Shown here: positions 32,827 through 44,224 of the stretch, one piece after another
How the letters are laid out: each line of letters starts with the position of its first letter
How positions within the stretch are numbered: position 1 is the stretch's first letter
Assembly: GCA_051453625.1 (NCBI GenBank)
Contig: JBOZIK010000001.1
Coordinates: 262,830,430 to 262,881,496, forward strand
Source of the DNA: Welwitschia mirabilis
Taxonomy: Eukaryota > Gnetophyta > Gnetopsida > Welwitschiales
Reading direction: 5' to 3'
DNA: 51,067 nucleotides
Program-made: the position numbers and the translations under genes
Notes under the pieces: model-generated
Databases searched by the model: none
What the model was told of the DNA's origin: nothing
Seen by the model: the letters and a program-made list of their open reading frames with translations, nothing else

Positions 32827-33090
32827 CCTCTCCTTAAGGATATGCTTAAGTTCCCTCCATGAAATTTCTAGGCCTTTCAACTTAATTATTACTATTTTCC
32901 ATTATATATTAACTTATTCATGTAATATATAAATAGCTAAAGAAACCTTTTTATATTTATCAAATCATAAGGTATCTACAACCTTTTCAACATTACTTAG
33001 CCATGCTTTTACTTTGAAAGGATTTAAATGTCTTACAAACTTTTGTGCATTTATCTTACTAAAAGTTTGAATTTTTTTTTTAATACCCAT
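32827..33090 (-). pseudogene. Chromovirus gag, N-terminal part
   Basis: The minus strand reads KFVRHLNPFKVKAWLSNVEK, VVDTL, a stop, FDKYKKVSLAIYILHE, a stop, VNI, a stop, WKIVIIKLKGLEISWRELKH and ILKER. Chromovirus gag has F...DPxxAxxWLxxMEKxFxxLxCxxxxKVxxAxFxLxxEAxxWW...ITWxxFxxxFxxKYFP at this place, and the W-to-stop and Q/E-to-stop changes fit the family residues. The reading ends exactly at the Athila-like insertion and continues at 21024 on the other side. Confidence 0.75.
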
Positions 33091-34239
33091 TTGCTTAGAT
33101 TGATTGATACCATTATTTACTTAAGATTTTTAACCCTAATTTACTATTTATGATATAAACTACATGAATGTATTTATTAATTCTTCAAGATTAAGATTGA
33201 ATAAGGGTTAATTTCTATCATTAGGTTGTGGAATCTCTTTTAAATTTTATTGATATTAATTTCTTGATGTACTTAATCTCATTTCAAGGTTTAACTAATG
33301 ATGACAATGCATCTAAAAGAAAGAAAAATTTGTATGATATTACATTTAGAAATATGCTAGATATTATTAAAGATTAAACTTAGAAATATTTTTATGATTT
33401 TATGAATAACATGGTTATCATTATAAGGTGATAAATCATCATTTATGAATCTAAAGTACATAATCAAGCTTATCACTTTTTCTTATTTTTAATAGATAAG
33501 GCTTATATGTTATAAATATGGTTTTTCACTTTAAAATTATGTAATCATATAAATCAGGCTGAATAACTTGGTTAGAGATTTGATTATTTCTAAGGGTATT
33601 TAATTATAAGACATTATTTATATTTTTTAGAAAAGGTTGGGTTCTTTAAGAAATAATATAAGGTCATTGTCTTGAATTATTAAGATAATTGTAATTATTC
33701 TAAGTAATTATTATTTATAGCTTTAAGGTAATAGAATCTTTAATGACTTAAATTCATCATCCTTCTTGATTTATTTAGAGATTTTGAATTATTATAAATA
33801 GGATTAGCATAATGATTATTTATGAGTTGGGGTTATAGTTAACCCTAGAACTATTTAAAATATAATCAACCTTAAGGATTATTAAGATGTCATAATTATC
33901 ATTAGTATAACTTTATAATTATTAAGATTAATATTAATATAATTTCATATATATTTAGAGAGTAGTAAAATTATTGGTATAAAATAATTCATAACTATTT
34001 GGAGATATAACTAAATTCATGGTTATCTAGGAGTTAGAGTTATCTTTAAATCTAGTATTATTAAGAAATAATTCAATTTACTCATAGTTTAATACTATTG
34101 AGGATATAACTAACTTTATAGCTATTAACAATTAAGGTTATTGTGGTTACACCTAACTTTATGATTATTAAAAAAAAGGATACTAAAAATGTAATTATAT
34201 TTAAGTGATTAATATTAGTATTATTTTAGTTAATTTAAA
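33091..34239 (-). other. Chromovirus leader with worn short repeats
   Basis: No gene is recognised. Between about 33640 and 34200 a phrase like 'taactttataattattaagg' recurs with many changes (for example near 33907, 34110 and 34150), giving a degenerate tandem array with a spacing of roughly 50-60 bases. It lies between the primer site and gag. Confidence 0.4.
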
Positions 34240-34251
34240 GCTCCAATGTCA
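34240..34251 (-). promoter_or_regulatory. Decayed tRNA-Met-type primer site of the chromovirus
   Basis: The minus strand reads 'tgacattggagc', 8 of 12 bases matching TGGTATCAGAGC, placed three bases after the LTR end GATGTCACA. The position, more than the weak match, supports the call. Confidence 0.45.
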
Positions 34252-34254
34252 ATT

Positions 34255-35380
34255 TGTGACATCTTATATTCTCTTACCCTAATTAAGCACTATTTTTTTC
34301 TGGTTTTATTTTCTCTCTTTTCATTCTTTAATATTATTACCCAATAAATATAAAAAAATGTTTGATCAAAGTTTATTTAATTCCTTATTAGAATTTTAAT
34401 ATCAAAAGGAAAAAATCATATTAATATTATATCTTTACCTATTAATTTCTACATTATTTTGATTTACAGAAAAAAGCAATTTCATAAGTCTGTGTCCTTC
34501 CTTTCTTTCTATTTTTCATTAAATAAAATAATATGTTATAAATAGTTAAGAATATATAAACTTATTATAAACATACATGTATAAGGATAATACCTAACTA
34601 ATATAATAAGAGATTATAACTCTCATTAATGGAATTCTAACTTAATATCTAGTCATCCTCTGGATGTGAGTTGTTCTAATTTAGGTTCTAAACTATATAA
34701 ACATAGATGGACTCAACTACATATACTTACACTTCATCTAGATATACCCTCCCTATTACAACCTAGTCTTGGGTAAGACTTGAGAAGAACAATAATTTTT
34801 TTTAATTACTTAACATTACATAATTTAATTAATCATCGAATTATAGCACTTTAGGTTGAAACTGAGAGACTTACCTCTTAGTTGTCCATAGGACATACAT
34901 TAGGAGAATTATGTGATGATGCTTATCCAACTAATACCATAATCAATTTTAAGATTAATTAGAAATATTGATTAGAAGCACATAGTAAGGATGTAAAGTC
35001 ATGATCGAGTTGTTGGTTTTAACAATATCTAAGTAATTATACTAATGTATCCTCATCTAGAGGAGTTTATACCACACATAGTACTATTTTAGATCTTATT
35101 CCAATATACAGCAATATGCATGAGCATAAGATAAATCATGATGATCTATATTAGTGGGCATGTGAAAATCCTAGGCATGCCAGAATGTAAAGATAACATA
35201 AATAGTTAATATTAAAACAAACATTAACAACTATCATATAAAACTTTATCTATACATATTCATAATAGTTATATGTAAAAGTACAATAGGTAGCCCATTA
35301 AGAACTTGTGAGGTTAAAATATCTATTCCTAAAANNNNNNNNNNNNNNNNNNNNNNNNNNNNNNNNNNNNNNNNNNNNNN

Positions 35381-35458
<78 letters not shown>

Positions 35459-36562
35459 TCCTAAAGTGATTACTCAGCCATAATCATACATTAGTAACCA
35501 CATTTATCAAGCACAAGAGAATTCTCACATTTCCTTGCATTGTAAGAGCTAATGGAAGGGATATATTATAGTAGAATGTCGTTATAGTAAACTCATGTAG
35601 AAAAATGATTCACACACTTATACTACTTTGGTAGGGTACCTCATAGATGATTCCTTTATAATGTAACATAATGAATCTAATAATATGTAAAATGTCAAAA
35701 GGAACTAGCCCATACGCCACTGAAAAATCATTAGTTTCAATGGACTCAGCATGACATAAGTTAAAGGATAAAGATAGCCAATTAAATGCCTAACTATTTC
35801 AACAAGAATCATAGAAACGTTACTAATAATATATCATTTTGTATACACAGCAATTAATAACTATTTACTTAAGACATTTAATTAATATAAATGAACATGA
35901 ATAAAAATACATTATGAGTACATATCTGAAAAGTGTTAACGCATAGTAGAAGCAACATGAATGTTAGTAAATTCATCCAACAACATTAACATTTAATACA
36001 AATTAATTAATAAGTAACTTAAGAAAAAAAATTCTAATAGAGTAGATATACTATCAATGTTAAGATTATTTAATACTTTTCTAGGTACTCCAAGATGTTA
36101 TACTACTTTCTACTTTTTTCATTTTTGCTACAATATACATAGACATGTTACACATGTTTATAAAATTATTATAAAATGATTATTCTAACTATAATTACCA
36201 CACTTATTAATTACATAATTAGTAATATGACATTATTTCCTCCATCTAATGATAGTGCACCTACTGTTTTCAACACAGCTGAAGGTATTAGTAAATTCCA
36301 TTTCCCATTGAATCGCATCCTTCCTTAACATTTTAATCTAAGGTGTAGTTCTTCCACAACATAATTACAATAACATAGATATACCATACATAACATAATT
36401 TAAATAGAATAATACATTTAACTCTTAAAAATAAAATATATTTAGGCATGATAACATGAATAATGTGGTAGTCTAATGAATGGATACTCTTCCTTTATTC
36501 AGTAGGTCATAGTAGTTGTATTTCAAGTGGCAAGTACAATTACTAAAATGTTAGATTTGACA
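34255..36562 (-). mobile_element. Chromovirus 5' LTR
   Basis: The minus strand begins TGTCAAATCTAACATTTT (compare TGTCATATCCCATATTTT in the 3' LTR) and ends GATGTCACA. Collinear blocks: 34260-34780 with 12700-13200, and 35460-35560 with 15040-15135. It is about 1.3 kb shorter than the other LTR and holds a CA microsatellite and a 46-N gap (35335-35380). The bases beyond 36562 ('tccctctcatccttt') are a purine run on the minus strand, unexpected outside a 5' LTR. Confidence 0.7.
35381..35450. repeat. (CA)35 microsatellite
   Basis: 35 uninterrupted CA units directly follow a 46-N gap, so the true array is probably longer. The other copies of this LTR at about 15030 and 40310 lack it. The Cys-Val frame on the opposite strand is a translation of the repeat only. 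Confidence 0.97.
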
Positions 36563-39500
36563 TCCCTCTCATCCTTTAATGAACATAAGGTAATAATTAA
36601 ACGAATCTATTCTTTGTAATGTAAATGTAGTATTACACATATGTGTTCAAGTACTATATTATAATATGGTATTATACATATAATATAATATAATACACTA
36701 CAATATAAGATAATATATATACAATATTATGTATATGTATTATATATATATTATGTGGTATAATAATATAATACTAATAAATAAAAACATAGCATGTAAC
36801 CTATTACATATTTTTACAGTATTAATATTGATTCCTATATTTAGATAATTGAATAGGTTTATATTATGTATGAGAACCCTCACTATATTTCTTCACTTAA
36901 GACTCACTTATATATTTGATAATACTCTATAAGGAATTTATCTTTTAGTTTGGATGTTTTCTAAGCATATATTAGTACAGTCTTTCTAATTTATATTTTA
37001 TGTATTCCATATTGATTAAGGAGAATGAATGAACCAAAGACATAAAATCCACAGTTCTCACTAGAATGTTGTTGAATATGATTATCATGTCTTTTTTAAA
37101 TGTCATTCAGTGTATAATATACAAAATAAATGGAACATCAAGGCCTATAATTTGGTTTAATATGTTTCGGTTTTTCCCCAAAACTCTACATAATTCTATA
37201 AATGATATCTTTCAAGCTTATGTCATGTACATTTCTTCTATTTAGTAGATCTTTAGATTCTTGTGGAAGTAATTAAAACTTTTAGTTTTAGTATTATTTT
37301 CATATCCAATCTATCAGTTTTAATAAAAATGTTGATAATGGACATTAGTTACCTTCTAGTCAATCATGTTACACATGATAAGAAAGATGAAAAGGTACAT
37401 CTCAAACCTATTCTTATGTCAAGGAAAATTTACAAATATTTTTTCAAATTTCTTTCCAACAAAAAATTAAAAATTATAAAAAAAATCTCTTTAATTTCTT
37501 TGTAAAAATGCCTTTTATGAACTAAATGCTTACATCATTAAGATTTCTCATTGTAAGTGGAATTCCCTTGGGGTTATGAAAAATGAAACATATCATTGTT
37601 CTCCCAAAAATATGCAATTGATCTTGGATTTAATGTTAAAAGGAAAAATAATAATCATGTATCAAGTTTTAAAGCCTTTAATATAAATGTTTGATAAGTT
37701 TCAAATTAATATAAAAATAGAATATCTATGCTTAAAATGATTTTTATTCTTTATTATCTCTAATAGTTTACAAGTATAAAATTAAATATAGGTAGAGATG
37801 TTGAATATGAGGCCAACTTACATCCCAATCAATAATCTTGAAAACATTAATAATGGATCAAATTATATTTTAATTATAAAATTAGCTACAAAGAAAATGT
37901 ATAAAATTTATCAAGCTTCAAAATTTAAAATTCCTACATAATTCTTTAATTATTTTGTTAAATTTGATTAAATAATCTACAAGTCTATGCATGTCAATAG
38001 TTGTAATGTGCTAGTGTAAAAATAATCAATAAGCAAGTAATATCAAGTAGAAAAATGTGAAGGTAATTAAATGATAAAATAATCTAATCAAATAAGGAGA
38101 AAAGAATCTAAATTGCTAAACTTTACTTTGATATCGTAGTTTACTCTCATTGGAAAAATTTGTAGAATTTCAATTTTTGAAAAGCAATTTAATTTATGAA
38201 AAGCAGAAATTACAAGTAGAGCATCAATACATGTGAAGAGCTTGGTAAAATGCTATAACAAGAATATCAGAGTCATGTTTTTATTCTTTTGCAATCTTCC
38301 ATGACAAAATCAATCATTCCTTATCTCTTCCTCTTATCCTAAATTATTTTAAAGTTTTAGAGGTTATTTCTTAAGTTATTTTGGTTATTCAATTTTTCCC
38401 TCAAAGTTACTTTTAAAAAGTAAAGAGCAATTATAGGATAGTTCTTGAAAGTTATACTACAAAATTATTTGAAAGTACTCTAGTGCTTCTTCACTTCATT
38501 TACTAATAGTTTCATAGGCTTAGATAGCAATCTCTACTAGTATATAGTGTCTTTAAATGACTTCACGCAATTTTTTAAGGTCTGTGTTTTGCATAATCAC
38601 ACTTTTATAGCCATCTCATCTAGAAGTAGAGATACATAAAAGTTTAAATAAGACTACAATAGTAAAAATTCTCTTCATGACTACTAGTATTTCTTCTTTA
38701 AATTACAAATGCAATCAATCAATTTAAAGAACCCTTGCTAATTGTTTTTCTTCAAAATTTGAATTAAAAAAAGGTTGTATTACAAATAAATTATGAAAGT
38801 GCCAATGCAGTGAATTCTTAATTCCTTACTTAAATTTTAGACTTGGTCATAAGAGCTTCTACAATACTCATAATAGAAATAAAATAGGTGAAGCAATATA
38901 TTATTTAATAAAAAATAAATTTGATTAGACTATTTGCATGTCCATGCATATTAAAAACAATAGGATGTCTATAAAAAATGGAGGAAGGTAGAGAAAAAAT
39001 GCTTGTCATTTTTCACTATGGATGTGAAGAATCTATTACTATGAAATTCTCTAAAAATCATATATTCTAGATATTGATATCTTTCTTCATGTTTTTTCCT
39101 CCACGATGCTCCCCTTGTTTTTCCTTGATCTTCTTTTTTTGCATTTGAGCTTCAATCTAACATATTTTTATTATTATGTGTATTTCAAAGGGAGATTCCA
39201 TATTGAGGCTAAAATCCTTCATTATCTTTATCTTTTCACTTTTAGAGATGTGATTGCTCTTACAGATCCACTACCAAAGTGCTAGCCTATAGATGTTTCT
39301 TGAGTTCTTTAAATTTTTCATCATAAATAACAAGACTATTTAATCATTTTTTCACTTGTTTAAGAATTAAAAAATCATTTAGATGAAATAAAAGAGATTT
39401 AAAATTTGAAGAAGAGAAAATTTTGACAATTTTTTTGAATAGTTTCAGTAAGAAAAATGTAAATAAAACAAGAAATTTCCTACTAAGATGATGATATCTT

Positions 39501-39778
39501 AAGTTTTTAATAAAAATTATATTAAATGGGAAATTATGTTTATGCCTGATTTAGATAGCAATTATGGCTCACACACCAATGTAATGAATGGAATTACTCT
39601 CATTATAGTCATGGCATACACCCCAACACAGTGAGTAATGTGGTGGCTAGAGTGTTACATTATCCCCCTGTTACGAAGTTTCCTTTAATGAAAATTACTT
39701 AAGTTATTTAATACTTTGATAATAATGATTAATAAACTAATTAACTAATGGAACCAAACATAAGCTATGATAGTACTA
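36563..39778. other. Unassigned AT-rich region
   Basis: No gene or repeat copy was recognised over about 3.2 kb apart from the possible LTR boundary near 39658. 36640-36780 is almost pure A/T with many 'tata' and 'ataatata' runs. An 80-codon plus frame at 37263-37505 contains a phrase, NHVTHDKK, faintly like the NH(V/M)T.DK of Copia proteases, but the preceding Asp-Ser-Gly is not there, so no call is made. Confidence 0.35.
39550..39672 (-). mobile_element. Possible LTR start with polypurine tract, unknown family
   Basis: The minus strand reads 'cgtaacagggggataa' (39659-39674) followed by TGTAACACTCTAGCC. A purine tract plus TGTAACAC start is the usual internal/3' LTR boundary of plant Ty3/Gypsy elements. 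No partner LTR or internal genes are visible, so it may be a short relic or chance. Confidence 0.35.
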
Positions 39779-40525
39779 TTGCAACTTTTTCTTGGGTTAG
39801 ACTTAAGAAGCACATTTTTTTTAATTAGTTAACATTGTATTATTTGATTAACCATCATAGTGGACTAATTTAAATTTTGACTGGGAGACTTTCCTCTTAA
39901 TTGTGGTAAAGGGATTAGTTAGACAAACACCTAAGTAACCATGCTTACATATCCTTATTTGAAAGAGTTTAGATCATAAGTAGTTCTATATTAAACCTCA
40001 TTCTAATATTTACCAATATATATAACTATAAGATAGAACACGATGATCCATATTAATGGGAACATGCCAATACTAGGCATGAAAGAATGTAAGAAATAAT
40101 GCAATAACTCAATATTAAAATGAATATAAATGAATATCATACACAAATTTATATGTATATCTACATAGTAGCTATATGTAAAAGTATAGAAGGCACATGA
40201 GCGAGAACTATTGAGGTCATAAAATCCATTTCTAATAAGAAATTCTAATGCATGAATGATAAGAAGCATATATATTAATATAAATAAAATATATGAGTGC
40301 TTGAATATATATAGAATGAATTATTAAAGTGGTTAGTTGACAATAATCATCCATTAGTAATCACATCCACCAAGTATAAGAGACCCCTTATGTCTTCCTA
40401 GCATCTTAGTAAGAGTTAATGAAAGGGATATCATAATAAAATGTCATTATAATAAACTCATGCATAAGTATGATTAATACATAAACATATATACTTACAC
40501 ACAAATACATTCCATTTTAGTAGGG
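39779..40525 (-). mobile_element. Chromovirus LTR fragment
   Basis: The plus strand aligns with 34763-35632: 'cttgggttagacttaagaag' against 'cttgggtaagacttgagaag', then 'ataagatagaacacgatgat', 'agtagctatatgtaaaagta', and 'ggttagttgacaataatcat'. The fragment ends exactly where the Athila-like LTR starts at 40526, so the Athila-like element was inserted into this LTR. It lacks the CA microsatellite. Confidence 0.75.
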
Positions 40526-41746
40526 TGTTGTGCTACCAACTCGTATGTATTTGATAGGGTATTTTAAGTAGTTTTATAGGATATTTAATAGATTTATGCT
40601 AAATTTCTATGATAATTAAGAGTTAAGATGAAATATATAAAAACATGTAATTTTAATAACAATTGATGTATTTAAAGCAGTTTATAATATTTTCTATTTT
40701 AAAGCAAACTTCTTGTAAACATTAAAGCTAATGCATTACATGGACAATTGTAAAAATCCTATTATTCACCTCATCGTTCAGATAACTATATGGATGACAT
40801 AATACTTAAGTAAATAATGATGCTAATTGGAATCTAATTAATAGATAATATGAAATCCTATGAGGTGGCATCATCTCCTATATCATACAGACAACCAACA
40901 GGACAACATCTAAAATAATGCATCATTAAACTTTACCTAACTTTAGTCATTTCTCTTTGTTTTCTTTGCATGATTGCTAGGATTATTCCCATGCCTATTT
41001 GTCCTATTTATTTGTGAATCTTTTTTTATTAATAAGTATTAACTCCACTTTTGAGTCCTACTTATCTTCATTGCATCAGAAATTCTCATGATAAGAGATT
41101 AAAGAGATAAAGATTTATCCGATAGTTGCAGAGAGGGATTTTCCTTAGTATTGGACTATGTATTCTTTATTAAGATGGTGCTACTTTATAATAGAATGTT
41201 GGTTTGAAATATAATAAAAATCTTCTTTTACTTTTAATCATATCTATATGCATGTTCCTTATGATTTATGTTACTTTTGATTCCGTGATAGCTTCATCTG
41301 TAATATATATCATGAGGGCAACCTTTATTAGGGTTGAAATTATTAGTTTAGGATCTTTCCTTGCATACATTAAATCTTTGTATATTTTCATATTCCATCC
41401 AATGAACTTGATAGCTTAGGTTGATTTTTATTAGTAATAGTTTCCTTAATTCTATACTACATAGGGCTGATCTTGACAATAAAGCTTTTATAGTCAGATA
41501 GATATTGCATTTAGGGTAGTTTGCATTTGCATTTGCATTGTGTATTTATTTTTTTTGCATTGTTGATTTTTATTTTTAAATCTTTACTTTATAAAAGTAA
41601 TTATTTAGCTTCAACCTTAATTTTTTAAACAAATTATGACATTCAGGTTCACTCCCATATATATTAGTATGTTATGTTTGTGTATATATTATGATTAATA
41701 GGATTTGACTAAGAATGTAACATTTGCATAAATACATATCATAACA
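40526..41746 (+). mobile_element. Athila-like 5' LTR
   Basis: The LTR starts TGTTGTGCTACCAACTCG and ends 'catatcataaca'. It aligns over its length with the reverse complement of 21025-22120. 'gcattt' is repeated four times near 41520-41540. The 71-codon frame at 41204-41419 is LTR sequence without a protein signal. Confidence 0.85.
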
Positions 41747-41748
41747 TA

Positions 41749-41767
41749 TTAGCATTATTTCAAGTAA
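41749..41767 (+). promoter_or_regulatory. Decayed tRNA-Asp-type primer site
   Basis: 'ttagcattatttcaagtaa' lies two bases after the LTR end. Compared with the Athila primer site TGGCGCCGTTGCCGGGGA, about half of the bases match and most differences are G-to-A or C-to-T, as expected from decay of a CpG-rich site. Position supports it; the match alone would be weak. Confidence 0.45.
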
Positions 41768-42451
41768 AGACTACTCAAATTTTGAGGATTTTCATTTCCT
41801 AGCTAAATATTTGAATATCAATTCAGATATTTACCTATAATAGCACTGTACTTGTAAATGTAGTAGTATAGGTTTTTATTTCTGGAGTTTTTATTTTTCA
41901 TTCTAAAATAAATGCTTTGTCATTAACTACATCTTCTAGATAATATGTGGCGATGATGGCCTATATTCCTTGAGTTTTTTTTAGTTTTCTGCTTTTTTAA
42001 AAAATTAGGGTTTTTCTATCATTCCCTTTGTTATTTAGATGACTTAAGAGGATGACAATCTATTCTCAATATTTTTTATATCTATTATTTTGTTCTTCTA
42101 TTTTTTTTGTTTTTTGTATTTTCTTCTTTTTGTGTTTTTTGTAGTTTTTCTTATTTAAACATATCATCTAAATGACTACAAGAACAATGTACATATAACA
42201 TAAAATTAAGCATTCTAGAGGTAAAATCTAGTAAGAAAGAAAAATACTAGAGAGAGTGGCTACTCATAAAGGAAAACATCCAATAAGGTTTAATTAACTT
42301 CTAATTTAACTAAGGTACATACATCAAAGTTATGTAAAGTATTTCAAAATTCCAATTTCTACATTTATTGTTTTAGAATTTTATTTTATAAAATAAAATT
42401 TTTTGGAAGATTGTTTAGATGATAGTTTAGAATAAAATCATTTTTTTAAAT
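41768..42451 (+). other. Athila-like leader, T-rich
   Basis: Untranslated leader between primer site and gag. A T-rich tract lies at 42060-42160. No gene was recognised. Confidence 0.5.
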
Positions 42452-43870
42452 ATGTCTAGTTCATTACAAAAGCAAAAGAAGGTCACTTCACATAATTTAC
42501 ACCTTGTTATTGGAACCCTTATGACTATGTCTATATATTTTAATATCAATATTACCTTTAGAGAGATTATAGCTAATAAAAAATGTTAAATCTAAATCCC
42601 TTTTAATTTATCTCTTAGTAATTGTGTCAAACTTAGGAATTTAAATGCTTACCCCATTTTTAGTGATAAACATGATGAAGATTCTTTACAACATATTGCT
42701 AACATCAATGGTTAGTACTTACTTCTAGAAATGGTAATAAAGGAATAATTGGTAGAACTTATATGGTAATTTTTTACATCACTTTAAAATAAAAAGCTAA
42801 CATTTGATTAAGAACTGTTTTCATAAGAGCCTAAAAACGTGGAGTTAAGTTCAAAAACATTTAATCAAAAAATTTATGAGTGAAACAACTATAATACAAC
42901 ATAAGAAAGAAGTAACTAACTTCCAATAATAGCCTAATAAATATTATGCATCTACCTATTAGAGATTTTTTGTTATTTTATTTTTGAAGATAATAGATGC
43001 TTTTCTTAGAAAGAATTAATAGACTACTTTTATAGTGGACTCAACACTTAAACTAAGTAGCTTCTTGATTTTTCTTATGGAGGAAATACATGAAGAGGCT
43101 TGTAAGAGTTAGTTTACATGAGTTAAAATTTGCCTAAACCCTCATTTAGAAAAGTTCATATGGTTGGTCAAATCATTAAAGATCTTAAAGAAGTTAAACA
43201 AGAAGATGAGGAAGTAAAAACAGAAAAATAACCAACTAATGTGATTAAGGATTTCATCTCAACTTTAGAGAAATACACTCATCTAATGTTAGATGCAAAG
43301 GTGGTAATATAAAAGAGTGTGGTTGTAGCTCCAACTTGTGATTTATGCAAAGACAACAACTATGTAATGAAAGATTGTCCTTTATTGCCTACCTATAAAG
43401 AAAGGATTTATGAAGAAGTGTCCACTTTTAATCAAAGTTCTTCAAACTTTAAAAATCAAAATCAAAACCAAAACCAAAGTTAAATCGAAAATAAAAAATA
43501 AATTCAACCTATAATAAATGGACAATCAAATTTCAAAAATTTTTACGTAAATCATCCTAATTTCAAAAATATTTAAGAAGAAAATTTCTAAGCAAATAGC
43601 TCTAATAATCAAGCAAGCTCATCCAACTTACAAAATCAAAGTGATCTACTTAAGAATTCTATTGATGAGTTGAGAAAAACCAAAGAGAAAACAAATTTCA
43701 ACATTAAAATGCTATTATTTTACAATAAACTATGCTTACTAATAAAAGACCATAAGGGTTACTTGCAATACAAACTCTACCAAACCCAAATAAAGTTAAG
43801 AAAGATTGTAAGGTTGTGATAAGAAGAAGAAATGAAATAACACCTCCTACCCATGAGGCTTTAACATCTT
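42452..43870 (+). pseudogene. Athila-like gag (broken)
   Basis: The likely start is the ATG at 42452 (MSSSLQKQKKVTSHNLH). Parts matching the minus-strand copy and the Athila gag family are LRNLNAYPIFSDKHDEDSLQ, LIDYFYSGLNT (family: QTFYNGL), FSYGGNT, VIKDFISTLEKYTHLMLDAK, and a zinc knuckle at 43337-43378, CDLCKDNNYVMKDC. The CX2CX4HX4C pattern is kept except that His is Tyr, a C-to-T change. An Asn/Gln-rich tail (NQNQNQNQS) follows. The central capsid part equivalent to the DKAKAWL segment is badly worn. Gag packages RNA; the zinc knuckle binds it. At least ten stops are present. Confidence 0.8.
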
Positions 43871-44224
43871 AAAAACATAAAAATGCTGAGGAATAAGATG
43901 ATATAGAAATTTTAGAAAATCATTTTTTCCCTTCTCATTTAAATGATAAAAAAAATTCTTCTTAATAAAAAGGTAAGAAACCTTCTACCCCTTAGCTTGA
44001 TAGATTGAACACAAATCCTACTTTTGATGAAATCCTTAATATAAAATGTGAGTATAAATTTACCATTTTAGAAACTTTTACAAGAGAATCCTAAATATTC
44101 TAAGGTGTGAAAAGATCTGATTAGGAAGAAACAAAAACGAACTATTTCTAATAAAGTCTTCCTAGCCCAATCCATAAATAACTTAGTCTCATAGAAATGT
44201 CCAAAGTTTGATATTAGCATTACT

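Larger units (their letters stand above)
12692..36562 (-). mobile_element. Tekay/Del-like chromovirus, interrupted by an Athila-like element
   Basis: Read on the minus strand: 5' LTR (36562 to 34255), primer site, leader, gag start (to 32827), the nested Athila-like insertion (32821 to 21025), gag continued, protease, reverse transcriptase/RNase H, integrase with chromodomain-like tail, polypurine tract and 3' LTR (16319 to 12692). Domain order and protein matches are those of plant Ty3/Gypsy chromoviruses of the Tekay/Del type. Without the insertion the element is about 12 kb. I could not find a matching target-site duplication outside the two LTRs ('atttt' before 12692, 'tccct' after 36562). 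Confidence 0.8.

Noticed and set aside
35246-35449. Minus frame with Met-Cys-Val repeats
   Set aside because: It is a translation of the CA microsatellite and of an N-run.
36640-36780. AT-rich stretch with many TATA runs as a promoter or origin
   Set aside because: Low complexity in an AT-rich genome; no associated gene or conserved copy.
37263-37505. 80-codon frame with NHVTHDKK, possible Copia protease
   Set aside because: The catalytic Asp-Ser-Gly is missing and no Copia integrase or reverse transcriptase follows.
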